Assembly (NCBI GenBank): GCA_023432885.1
Contig: JAEZEU010000365.1
Span: 1 to 11,616, forward strand
Direction: 5' to 3'
Source of the DNA: Pseudomonadota bacterium
GTDB lineage: Bacteria; Pseudomonadota; Alphaproteobacteria; Rhizobiales; Xanthobacteraceae
DNA length: 11,616 nucleotides
The translations under genes were made by a program, and so were the position numbers. This document shows, piece by piece, positions 1 through 5,855 of this stretch. The notes below the pieces were generated by a model, which saw only the letters and a list, made by a program, of their open reading frames with translations, searched no databases and was not told where the DNA came from. Position 1 is the first letter of the stretch; each line of letters starts with the position of its first letter.

Positions 1-263
1 TGACACTGGCGCTCGGCAACGAGGACGTGCCGCGCAGCGCTCTGCAGGCCACACTCGATCAGCAGACCAACAGCGACCGCGAGCAGCGTGTCTTTGTTCG
101 TGCAGACGGCGTCGTGGCATATCGCGAACTGATGAACGTCATGAACCTGCTCCGCCAGGCCGGCTATCTCAAGATCGCGCTGGTGGGCCTCGAGGACACC
201 GGGCTGTTCGCGGGGCCCGGACAGGTGTCGCGGCCGCCGGCTCAACCTGCGACGCAACCGTGA
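1..263 (+). CDS. exbD: Biopolymer transport protein ExbD/TolR, C-terminal part (5' end outside window)
   Basis: ExbD is an inner-membrane protein with one transmembrane helix and a periplasmic domain. With ExbB it uses the proton gradient to energise TonB. Only the periplasmic end is visible: reading from base 3, about 86 residues up to the TGA at 261-263. Recognisable features are the stretch around RVFVRADGVVAYRELMNVMN and the following LRQAGYLKIALVG, which match the terminal strand-helix-strand of ExbD/TolR. The N-terminal membrane helix, with its conserved Asp, would lie left of base 1. The tail after IALVGLEDTG is rich in Pro, Gly and Gln. The stop overlaps the next start as GTGA, so exbD and tonB are almost certainly cotranscribed and translationally coupled. 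TolR is the alternative, but the adjacent tonB favours ExbD. Confidence 0.88.
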   Translation, partial: TLALGNEDVPRSALQATLDQQTNSDREQRVFVRADGVVAYRELMNVMNLLRQAGYLKIALVGLEDTGLFAGPGQVSRPPAQPATQP

Positions 264-1102
264 TTGACTGGCGCGATCCCGATGCTCGTCCTGACCGCAG
301 GATCACGGCGATCTCGACCTTGCGATGGATCCTCGCGGTCTCGCTCGTCGTTGCGGTTCATGGTGCGGCCGCTTGGCTCGCGCTGCATTGGCAGTCGGCG
401 CAGGCCGTTCCCGGCGGGCCGCCGGAGGCCGTGATGATCGAGCTCGCGCCGCTCGCCGTTGCGCCGGAGCCGACGATGGCCGACGTGGCGCCCGGACCGC
501 AGGTCACGGAGACTCCGCTCGATCCGATGCCTGACCCACCGGAGGAGACGCGCGAGACACCAGAACGTATCGTTGAAGAGCCCAAGCCCGTCGAGCAGAC
601 GCCCGCGCCGACAACCGAGCCGAAGGTCGAGGTCCCGAAGCTGCCCGAAAGGGAACACGCGGACGCTGTGCTCCCGCCGCCACCGGCGGCGCAGAAGCAA
701 GGGCGCAAAGAGCCGGCGCCGAAGCGAACCGCCTCTCCGCCAACGAGCGCACCAACCGTTAGGGCCCAGCAGCGCGCGGACCGCATCGCCGCGCCGGCCT
801 CGAGCGCTGCGCAGGTCCCCGCTGCAGCAGCTGCAACCTGGCAAAGCGCCCTCATGGCGCACCTGAATCGACACAAGCGCTATCCCAGTGGGGGCGTCAG
901 TTCCGGTGTCGCGACGGTGGCGTTCTCGATCGACCGCTCTGGGCGCGTATTGTCATCACGGCTCGTTCGTTCTTCCGGCGACCCGGCGCTCGATTCGGAA
1001 GCCGTCTCTCTCGCGCGACGCGCCAGCCCGGTGCCGGCGCCTCCCGCCGGCTTGGCAGACGGCACCTTCTCTCTTTCCGTCCCCATCCGGTTCAACCGAT
1101 AA
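260..1102 (+). CDS. tonB: TonB family energy transducer
   Basis: TonB spans the periplasm and passes energy from ExbB-ExbD to TonB-dependent outer-membrane receptors for iron chelates, cobalamin and similar substrates. The 280-residue protein has the classic layout. A short basic cytoplasmic N-terminus is followed by one membrane helix at about residues 22-43 (ILAVSLVVAVHGAAAWLAL). A long Pro/Glu/Lys-rich spacer covers about residues 51-190. The C-terminal TonB domain starts near W194, carries the RYP motif (Y208-P209), and continues through GVATVAFSIDRSGRV and SLARRASPVPAPP. The GTG start at 260 overlaps the exbD stop, and no clear Shine-Dalgarno sequence precedes it, so initiation probably depends on coupling. 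No receptor gene is visible, so the substrate cannot be named. Confidence 0.92.
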   Translation: MIDWRDPDARPDRRITAISTLRWILAVSLVVAVHGAAAWLALHWQSAQAVPGGPPEAVMIELAPLAVAPEPTMADVAPGPQVTETPLDPMPDPPEETRETPERIVEEPKPVEQTPAPTTEPKVEVPKLPEREHADAVLPPPPAAQKQGRKEPAPKRTASPPTSAPTVRAQQRADRIAAPASSAAQVPAAAAATWQSALMAHLNRHKRYPSGGVSSGVATVAFSIDRSGRVLSSRLVRSSGDPALDSEAVSLARRASPVPAPPAGLADGTFSLSVPIRFNR

Positions 1103-1106
1103 CCCT

Positions 1107-1185
1107 GCATCCACCTGGATGCGACACGAGCACTACACGCCGTCCTGCATCCGCAATGCACCCTGCGCCTCGCGCACGAGCGCGA
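1107..1185. terminator. Short hairpins in the convergent gap after tonB
   Basis: The 122-bp gap between tonB and the convergent small gene holds three perfect short hairpins. They are GCATCC-ACCT-GGATGC (1107-1122, five bases after the tonB stop), TGCAT-CCGCA-ATGCA (1146-1160), and TCGCGC-ACGA-GCGCGA (1170-1185). None is followed by a T run on either strand. A termination role is inferred from position and pairing only. Confidence 0.35.
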
Positions 1186-1224
1186 AGCCGAACGCTTTGG
1201 AGCGAAAAGCCCGCGGCCAGGAGA

Positions 1225-1645
1225 TCAGCGTACCCTCTCGGGCAGTGTCTGGATGCCCTGCCTGCCTGGAGGCCTGGGACGTTGAGCTCCCGGGCCGCCC
1301 GGCGGCCGGGGGCGGTGAATTCCGGGCGGGCGAGGCCTCGGCGGACGGGCTGCCGGGTGGCTTGGCCGTCGCCATCCGTGCCAGCCGGCCGGACCACCCC
1401 AGCCGAAACCCCGTCTCCCTCTGAAGCCACACCGGTACCAGCCGGGGCCGCGCCATCCGGAGCCGTACCAGCAATAACGATGGCCGCGCCACATGAATTG
1501 AACGGTTTCCGCGGCGCCAAGCTCATCGGCAGCCTCATGCAAGCCGTGGTCCTCCGATAAAGCCGGCTTGCAAGCGGCCGCCAGTCGTCATCATCACCGC
1601 CGAAACAGCCGTCAAGGCGAGTGCCCACAAAGCCGATTTCCGCAT
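1225..1645 (-). pseudogene. Small secreted Gly/Trp/Pro-rich protein gene, apparently frameshifted after the signal peptide
   Basis: The gene appears to encode a secreted protein of about 140 residues in two frames. An ATG at 1645-1643 has a strong upstream GAGGAG with 6-nt spacing. It opens a typical signal peptide (MRKSALWALALTAVSAVMMT, then TGGRLQA) but stops at TGA 1537-1535 after 36 residues. The body continues in the +1 frame from about 1542 (HEAADELGAAETVQFMWRGH), then YCWYGSGWRGPGWYRCGF and RRGFGWGGPAGWHGW. It ends in an Arg/Pro/Gly-rich tail at TGA 1227-1225. Removing one base near 1540-1544 would join the frames as ...GGPRL-HEAADELGA. The YCWY...GWRGPGWYRCG signature is familiar from small secreted Bradyrhizobium proteins of unknown function. 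The body frame could only start alone at a TTG with no signal peptide. Either the strain carries a mutation or the sequence has an error. Confidence 0.6.
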
Positions 1646-1897
1646 GACTTACTCCTCGGGTTTGAGGCCCGGGAAGAGAGCCGGCCGAGGTGGCGGCAAA
1701 TCCGAGTGCTGCAGTCGCGCCTTCTCGCCCGCTATCCTGCTCAAAGATCCCGTACAGCTCGCGTGCTGACTGCACGCTGCGTCGGCGGCGAACTGAGCGT
1801 GATCAGCTGCGAGTCGATGAGACGATGGCTGCGACATCGTGCTCGCTGCCGTTTCCCGGCGATCGTCGGCTCTGACCCCAGGCTTTGTCTCACACGA
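1646..1897. other. Intergenic stretch with no convincing gene
   Basis: This gap lies between two (-) strand genes. Open frames exist on both strands (for example 1649-1837, -), but they have no recognisable domain and no convincing ribosome binding site. The end nearest 1652-1657 carries the GAGGAG for the small secreted-protein gene. Part of that site (GAGG) could pair with CCTC about ten bases upstream. Any promoter for the small gene should lie here, but I cannot place one. Confidence 0.4.
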
Positions 1898-2398
1898 TCA
1901 GGCAGCCCTCGGCTGAGCTGCGGCTGCGAGCGTGTCGCGCAGATGCTGCTCTCTCGTTTCATCGAGCGAGGTCTTCAGAACGGTTCCGCCCACATCCTTG
2001 ATCTCGTTGAGAACCTTGTCGGCTGTCATGCTCTTGATCAGCAGGAACAGAACGGCGTCTCCCGGTTTCACTTTCGCCGCGAGATCCTTCATGAATTGAT
2101 CGTTGATGCCGAAATCGGTCAGCGCGCCGCCCAATGCGCCGGCGCCGGCACCGACTGCCACGCCGATGAGGGGATTGAGGAACACCAATCCGAACAGCAG
2201 GCCCCAGAAGCTTCCGCCCGCAGCGCCCGCCATGGTGGTGTTGACGAGTTGATTGAGTTTCACCGAGTCTTCGGTTTTGACTGCGATCACGGCATCATTG
2301 ATCGCGATCAGATATTCGGTCTGGAGCTTAAGAATCTTTTGCCGAACTTCTTCTGCCTTGGCTTCCGATGGGTAGACGATCGCAACGAGATCCGACAT
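1898..2398 (-). CDS. DUF1269 domain protein with a Gly-rich membrane-associated centre
   Basis: The 166-residue protein matches DUF1269 in length and layout. An N-terminal alpha/beta region (MSDLVAIVYPSEAKAEEVRQ, then KILKLQTEYLIAINDAVIAV) is followed by a central Gly/Ala-rich hydrophobic segment. That segment covers about residues 57-98 (GAAGGSFWGLLFGLVFLNPL, then GVAVGAGAGALGGALTDFGI) and resembles a glycine-zipper hairpin. A second alpha/beta region follows (FMKDLAAKVKPGDAVLFLL, VGGTVLKTSL). The family's biochemical role is unknown. Members are often described as stress-associated membrane proteins, which is not shown here. The ATG at 2398 follows GGGAG with 7-nt spacing. The gene stands alone, with 214 bp to the next (-) gene upstream and an inverted repeat in that gap. 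No key part of the domain seems to be missing. Confidence 0.88.
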   Translation of the reverse strand: MSDLVAIVYPSEAKAEEVRQKILKLQTEYLIAINDAVIAVKTEDSVKLNQLVNTTMAGAAGGSFWGLLFGLVFLNPLIGVAVGAGAGALGGALTDFGINDQFMKDLAAKVKPGDAVLFLLIKSMTADKVLNEIKDVGGTVLKTSLDETREQHLRDTLAAAAQPRAA

Positions 2399-2455
2399 TG
2401 AACACTCCCAGAATGCAGCCCCATTACTTACGCGCTCGTGATGCGCGGGTAGGCT

Positions 2456-2501
2456 AACACGGGACTCAAAGCCCGCTGCAGGTCAATCACGCTCCCGTGT
2501 T
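2456..2501. promoter_or_regulatory. 9-bp perfect inverted repeat upstream of the DUF1269 gene
   Basis: AACACGGGA (2456-2464) and its exact reverse complement TCCCGTGTT (2493-2501) flank a 28-nt spacer. The repeat lies 58-103 bp upstream of the DUF1269 start and just past the end of the DUF2336 gene. It could be a two-half-site operator for the former or a long-loop hairpin ending the latter. No T run follows either arm, which makes an intrinsic terminator less likely. The role is inferred. Confidence 0.35.
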
Positions 2502-2612
2502 CACAATTTAGGGATGTCTCGAACACCTGGCGCAATTGGGTAAGAGTGGCTGTCATATGAGTCGTGGGCCGCGCAGAGTGGCCTGTGCGGGTGCAGGACT
2601 ATGTGCGGCAAG

Positions 2613-3752
2613 CTAGCCCACGGCGGCCACAGGGCCGGCGGATTCCATCGCGGCGATCGGCTGGCCCGCGGGAATCGCCATGCCCCGGCGCGTCTCGTAG
2701 AATTCCAGCACGCGTCGCGCCGTCCCGATTTCGAGCCGTTCGAAGTTTTCGCGAGCCCGATCGAGCTCCATCTTGGACATCCTGCGATCCGCTGCCGCCA
2801 TCAGCAGGAGAGCCTTGACGGTCGCCCAGGAGCAATCCGCGGCCTTTGCGATGATTTGCACCGCGCCTGGATTCTCATTGAGAACGGCCCGTTCAACGAT
2901 CTCGATGGGACAGCCCGCAAGAACGGAGAGGGCCATCACAGTCCGTTCGAAGTCCTGCGCGCGCGCGGCGGCGTGAACGTCGTTCTCCCCGAGCTCCTTC
3001 CAATCACTGCGCCGCCTGACCCGCTTCCTCGCCCTGGCGTGCTCCTTGGAATTGTGACGGAGCTGGAGATTGATGTCGTCGATGACGCCTGTCACCGCGC
3101 CCTTTACAGCTTCGGCAAATTGCGGATTGGTCGCGGCGATCTTGCTGCATACGGCAGCAGAGGCGTTCTCAAGAAGCTTCAGGAGATGATGACGCGGAAT
3201 GTCGCGCCGCGTCCCGACGTGCACGGCAAGCTGGTCATCATTCCCGGACCGCACGACAAGCTCGCCGAAACTGCGATCCGAAATCCGGGCGCCCGGATTC
3301 TTCGCAACGGCATGGATAACGGCGGTCTCGCCGCGCTGGATCAGCAGCTCGGTGATCGCTTCGCTGATGGTCGGTCGCTGCGCAATCGCATGCAGATGCC
3401 CCTGGCTCTGCATGCTGCTGCAGAGAACGAGGTCGGCCTCGTCAAGTGCAGCCGACTGGCGAAGAACCGGAGCTGCGACGGCGACGGCATCATCGAAGGC
3501 CAGTGCCCTGACCAATGTGGCGGGCGCATTCGCATCGGTTGCGAAGTGGTGCGCGAGCTTCACCCGGGTCTTCAACTCGATCACGGCGACGATGGTCTTG
3601 AATATCTCGTCGAACAGCTCGATCTGCTGCTTCGAATAGGTCCCGGAGCCGGCGAGGAACAGATCCGTGATTCGGGTGAGTGCCTTTAGCTGCCTTTTCG
3701 TGGTCCCGGATGTTGCTGCGCTCTGAACTTCGTCGATTAGTGAGTAGAACAT
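2613..3752 (-). CDS. DUF2336 domain protein
   Basis: DUF2336 proteins are all-helical, soluble proteins common in Alphaproteobacteria, with no proven function. From the ATG at 3752 the product has 379 residues, close to the family's usual length. Family-like segments include MFYSLIDEVQSAATSG and ITDLFLAGSGTYSKQQIELF near the N-terminus, then KLAHHFATDANAPATLVRAL and RRDIPRHHLLKLLENASAAV. The C-terminal half has FERTVMALSVLAGCPIEIVE and TARRVLEFYETRR. Repeated helical pairs suggest a HEAT-like scaffold (inference). Possible starts are TTG 3812, ATG 3758 and ATG 3752. I prefer 3752 because MF.SLIDE begins many homologues and GGA lies 6 nt upstream. The extra N-terminal residues of the longer form end in RPGMT, which is how a common extragenic repeat translates. 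A 28-bp palindrome lies 65 bp upstream. Confidence 0.85.
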   Translation of the reverse strand: MFYSLIDEVQSAATSGTTKRQLKALTRITDLFLAGSGTYSKQQIELFDEIFKTIVAVIELKTRVKLAHHFATDANAPATLVRALAFDDAVAVAAPVLRQSAALDEADLVLCSSMQSQGHLHAIAQRPTISEAITELLIQRGETAVIHAVAKNPGARISDRSFGELVVRSGNDDQLAVHVGTRRDIPRHHLLKLLENASAAVCSKIAATNPQFAEAVKGAVTGVIDDINLQLRHNSKEHARARKRVRRRSDWKELGENDVHAAARAQDFERTVMALSVLAGCPIEIVERAVLNENPGAVQIIAKAADCSWATVKALLLMAAADRRMSKMELDRARENFERLEIGTARRVLEFYETRRGMAIPAGQPIAAMESAGPVAAVG

Positions 3753-3816
3753 TGTCATTCCGGGTCTCGTCGAAAATGCGTCGTCCTTGAGGGCGGAAAG
3801 CGTGAGTGACAATTAC

Positions 3817-3844
3817 CAGTAGTGCTCACACGTGAACATTACTG
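3817..3844. promoter_or_regulatory. 28-bp imperfect palindrome, candidate operator of the DUF2336 gene
   Basis: The two 14-nt arms CAGTAGTGCTCACA and CGTGAACATTACTG are reverse complements at 11 of 14 positions. The core reads GCTCACACGTGAAC. The site has dyad symmetry without a loop, as expected of a dimeric-repressor operator rather than a hairpin. It lies 65-92 bp upstream of the preferred DUF2336 start, within promoter distance. The binding protein is unknown; no regulator gene is present in the window. Confidence 0.45.
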
Positions 3845-3948
3845 ACCCCAGTTGCCTCACAAAGTGATTAAAATTGTCGGCAATAGGCGCCGCTGCCGCC
3901 GCCCAACCCGGACGAAATCCCGCCGCGGGAATGAGAGCGCTGTTTCGA

Positions 3949-4018
3949 CGTCATTCCTGGGCACGCGAAGCGTGAATCGGAATTTCAAGGTTTCGATGCT
4001 GCGTATCGCCCCGGAACG
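3949..4018. repeat. Degenerate extragenic palindromic repeat (CATTCCGGGG...CCCCGGAATG type)
   Basis: The outer arms CATTCCTGGG (3952-3961) and CCCCGGAACG pair at 8 of 10 positions. Inside lie two small hairpins: CACGC-GAA-GCGTG (3962-3974) and CGATGC-TGC-GTATCG (3994-4008, one G-T pair). ATCGGAA and TTTCGAT near the centre also nearly match. This layout fits the short repeat GTCATTCCGGGG...CGCGAAGCGCG...TTCGATGCTTCGCATCGCCCCGGAATGAC, which I recall as scattered through Bradyrhizobium and Rhodopseudomonas genomes. The copy is mutated. It sits in the gap between the DUF2336 gene and the end of the next (-) gene. Besides this repeat and the palindrome, the rest of 3759-4062 shows only a short TCCCG-CCG-CGGGA hairpin (3918-3930). 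Confidence 0.65.
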
Positions 4019-4062
4019 GCGGCGGGAAGGCTCTTTGACACTCGAATGCGAAGCCTCCGTCT

Positions 4063-5553
4063 TCAGCGGGGCTTTACGTAAATGCTCTCATACGTGCCGG
4101 CGTATTCCTCGGTCCAGCCGCGCTTGTCCACCAGAAACCGCCGCAGCTGCTCATGCGCCTTCACCCACAGCACCGCGTCGATCCTGTACTTGTCGATCAC
4201 CGTGTCCCAGGCGGTCTCATCGATCTCCCATGCGACCAGCGGGAAATAGTCCCGCAGCAAATCATCCGGATAGGCGGTGGCCGCGCGCCCGTCCACGAAC
4301 AGGGGCACGCTTCCTCTTGTGTAGTAGATCAGCAAGCCGCCCGCGTTCCAGTGGTTCAGCAGCCGCGCGTGCGGAAGGCGGGTTTGAAGATAGCGGGCGT
4401 CCGCTTCCGAAATCATGTCGGGCAGCGTGAGGGACGGCCGTGCCTGCGCGTACGCGACGGGCAGCGCGCAGATTCCCATGATGCCGGCCGTTATCAGCGC
4501 CTTCTGTACTTCGAAATTGCTCAGCCGCCGCGGCAGCAGCCGATCGAGGTGAAGCGCCAATGGGACCGTGGAGAAAAGGAAGAAGAACGACATGTATCGG
4601 AATTGATAGATGCCCATGAGCAGGAAGAGCCAGGACAGCAGCCGCGCTTCGATCGGGCAGGGGGCCTTGAGGTAGCGCAGCTCGAGCGCAACGAAGAGCA
4701 GGACATAGATGATGCCGGGGATGCTCTCCGGCATCGCCATGTTCTGATACCAGGACTGCCACTCGGTGATGTGGGCCTGCACGAAGTGGCCGAGAGTTGC
4801 CGCCGAGCCGTCATAAATGCGCCAGCCCAACGGATTGATGAAGGTCGCTATCAAACAGCCGGCTCCCGCGAGTGCGTAAATCCTGACACCTGGCCAATCC
4901 CGCCTCAGCAAGGCGACGCCGCCGAAAATGCCGATGACAAAAAAGGCCAGCAGGAACCCGCCATGCAGATTGGCCCAAAGCACCATCGTCGGCGGTAGAA
5001 GGTACATGCGCGTTCGCCGCAAACATTCTCCGTAGAAGATGACTGCAAACAGCATCGTCGCCGTGTTTGGTGAAGCCGCAAGATAGATATTCGGAGCCGC
5101 TGCAAACGAAGGATAGAGCAGACATGCGGAGAAAACCGAAAGGCTCACGGCGGCCGCTGAGGCGCCGCTGCGAAGGCAGACGGACGCAAGATATCCGACG
5201 ATCATTGCGCCACACGCCACAGTCAGAAGGACGATGCCGCCAAAGCCCGCATACTGAAACACGACGCTGGCGATCACGTCCCATAACCAGGAGAGATTGA
5301 ACCACTCCTTGTCGCCCGATGTGAACGACCACGGATCATGCAAGGGAATTCGGCCCTGGTCGCGGATGACGTCGCCGGCGGCAAGGTGCCAGCCGAGATC
5401 ATAGTGGCCAAGGAGCAGCGAGCCGTTTGATACGTAATAGACGGATACGAACGAAATCAGGAAAAGATAGATTCCGGATCTCAGGAGGTATGACTTGATC
5501 GTCCCGGGCTCGCTGTCGAAGCTGGAGCCGCTCCAAGCCGCCTGCGCGTCCAT
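4063..5553 (-). CDS. Polytopic membrane protein of GT-C glycosyltransferase type
   Basis: The 496-residue product looks like a GT-C class integral membrane glycosyltransferase, a class that uses lipid-linked sugars at the outer face of the inner membrane. After one helix (about residues 25-42) comes a loop with GHYDLGWHLAAGDVI (D52, H56) and RIPLHDPWSFTSGDKEWFN (D73), in the position of the acidic first loop of GT-C enzymes. About ten further hydrophobic segments follow, for example FGGIVLLTVACGAMIVGYLA and GGFLLAFFVIGIFGGVALL. A C-terminal periplasmic domain carries NHWNAGGLLIYYT (W402) and PLFVDGRAATAYPDDLLRDY (D421). The ATG at 5553 follows GAGGGG with a 7-nt gap and is preferred to the upstream TTG at 5625, whose extension is Arg-rich and not membrane-like. 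The gene is divergent from the STT3-like gene. Substrate and acceptor cannot be read from the sequence. Confidence 0.75.
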   Translation of the reverse strand: MDAQAAWSGSSFDSEPGTIKSYLLRSGIYLFLISFVSVYYVSNGSLLLGHYDLGWHLAAGDVIRDQGRIPLHDPWSFTSGDKEWFNLSWLWDVIASVVFQYAGFGGIVLLTVACGAMIVGYLASVCLRSGASAAAVSLSVFSACLLYPSFAAAPNIYLAASPNTATMLFAVIFYGECLRRTRMYLLPPTMVLWANLHGGFLLAFFVIGIFGGVALLRRDWPGVRIYALAGAGCLIATFINPLGWRIYDGSAATLGHFVQAHITEWQSWYQNMAMPESIPGIIYVLLFVALELRYLKAPCPIEARLLSWLFLLMGIYQFRYMSFFFLFSTVPLALHLDRLLPRRLSNFEVQKALITAGIMGICALPVAYAQARPSLTLPDMISEADARYLQTRLPHARLLNHWNAGGLLIYYTRGSVPLFVDGRAATAYPDDLLRDYFPLVAWEIDETAWDTVIDKYRIDAVLWVKAHEQLRRFLVDKRGWTEEYAGTYESIYVKPR

Positions 5554-5855
5554 CTGTGAGCCCCTCACGGCCGAAGCGGGCCGTTCGCGGCGCCGCGTAC
5601 TCTGGGGTCCGCATGGCTGATGCAAACCATCGCCGATCTAGGAGGGTAAATCTAAAGTTACGTAAAAATTCAGCCGTGCAATCCGACGGCTTCGAGCGCT
5701 CGCGATATTCTGCCTAATGAATGCTTACGACGAGCCGCAGATTGCCGTGTTCGCGGCCGAACAGGGCATGTTTTGAGGTGCAATCGCAGTTTGCTGGTCC
5801 CGGTTAAAGAAATCGACAACCGATGGTGATACCCCGCGTGGCACAGGGGTATCGC
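5554..5855. promoter_or_regulatory. Divergent intergenic region between two GT-C-like genes
   Basis: These 302 bp must carry promoters for both divergent membrane-protein genes, but I see no clear -35/-10 pair. Visible structure near the (-) gene includes GTGAG-GGG-CTCAC (5568-5556, minus strand), which holds that gene's Shine-Dalgarno sequence. Next to it, and sharing two bases, is ACGGCC-CGCTTC-GGCCGT (5584-5567). Farther up, GCCGT-CGGATTGC-ACGGC (5690-5673, minus strand) is followed by TGAATTTTT, which resembles a weak terminator or attenuator. TTACGTAA (5658-5665) is a perfect 8-bp palindrome. On the plus strand a 19-codon frame (5717-5776, MNAYDEPQIAVFAAEQGMF) precedes the STT3-like gene but lacks a ribosome binding site. 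Confidence 0.35.

Noticed and set aside
242..874. 210-residue open frame on the minus strand
   Set aside because: It is an Arg-rich shadow of the Pro/Glu-rich spacer of tonB.
1104..1152. Direct repeat CCTGCATCC at 1104 and 1144
   Set aside because: Two nine-base copies 40 bp apart with no extension are compatible with chance.
2601..3689. 362-residue open frame on the plus strand
   Set aside because: It is antisense to the DUF2336 gene, which has family-like sequence throughout; the plus-strand product matches nothing I recognise.
1872..3851. Shared 10-mer CTGACCCCAG at 1872-1881 and 3842-3851
   Set aside because: Ten-base matches are expected by chance many times in a window this size, and the flanks do not match.
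4153..4998. 281-residue open frame on the plus strand
   Set aside because: It is antisense to the GT-C-like gene, whose hydrophobic segments and motifs are convincing in the minus frame.
5638..5652. Strong ribosome-site-like CTAGGAGGG on the plus strand
   Set aside because: No start codon follows at a usable distance, and the frame after it has stops at once.
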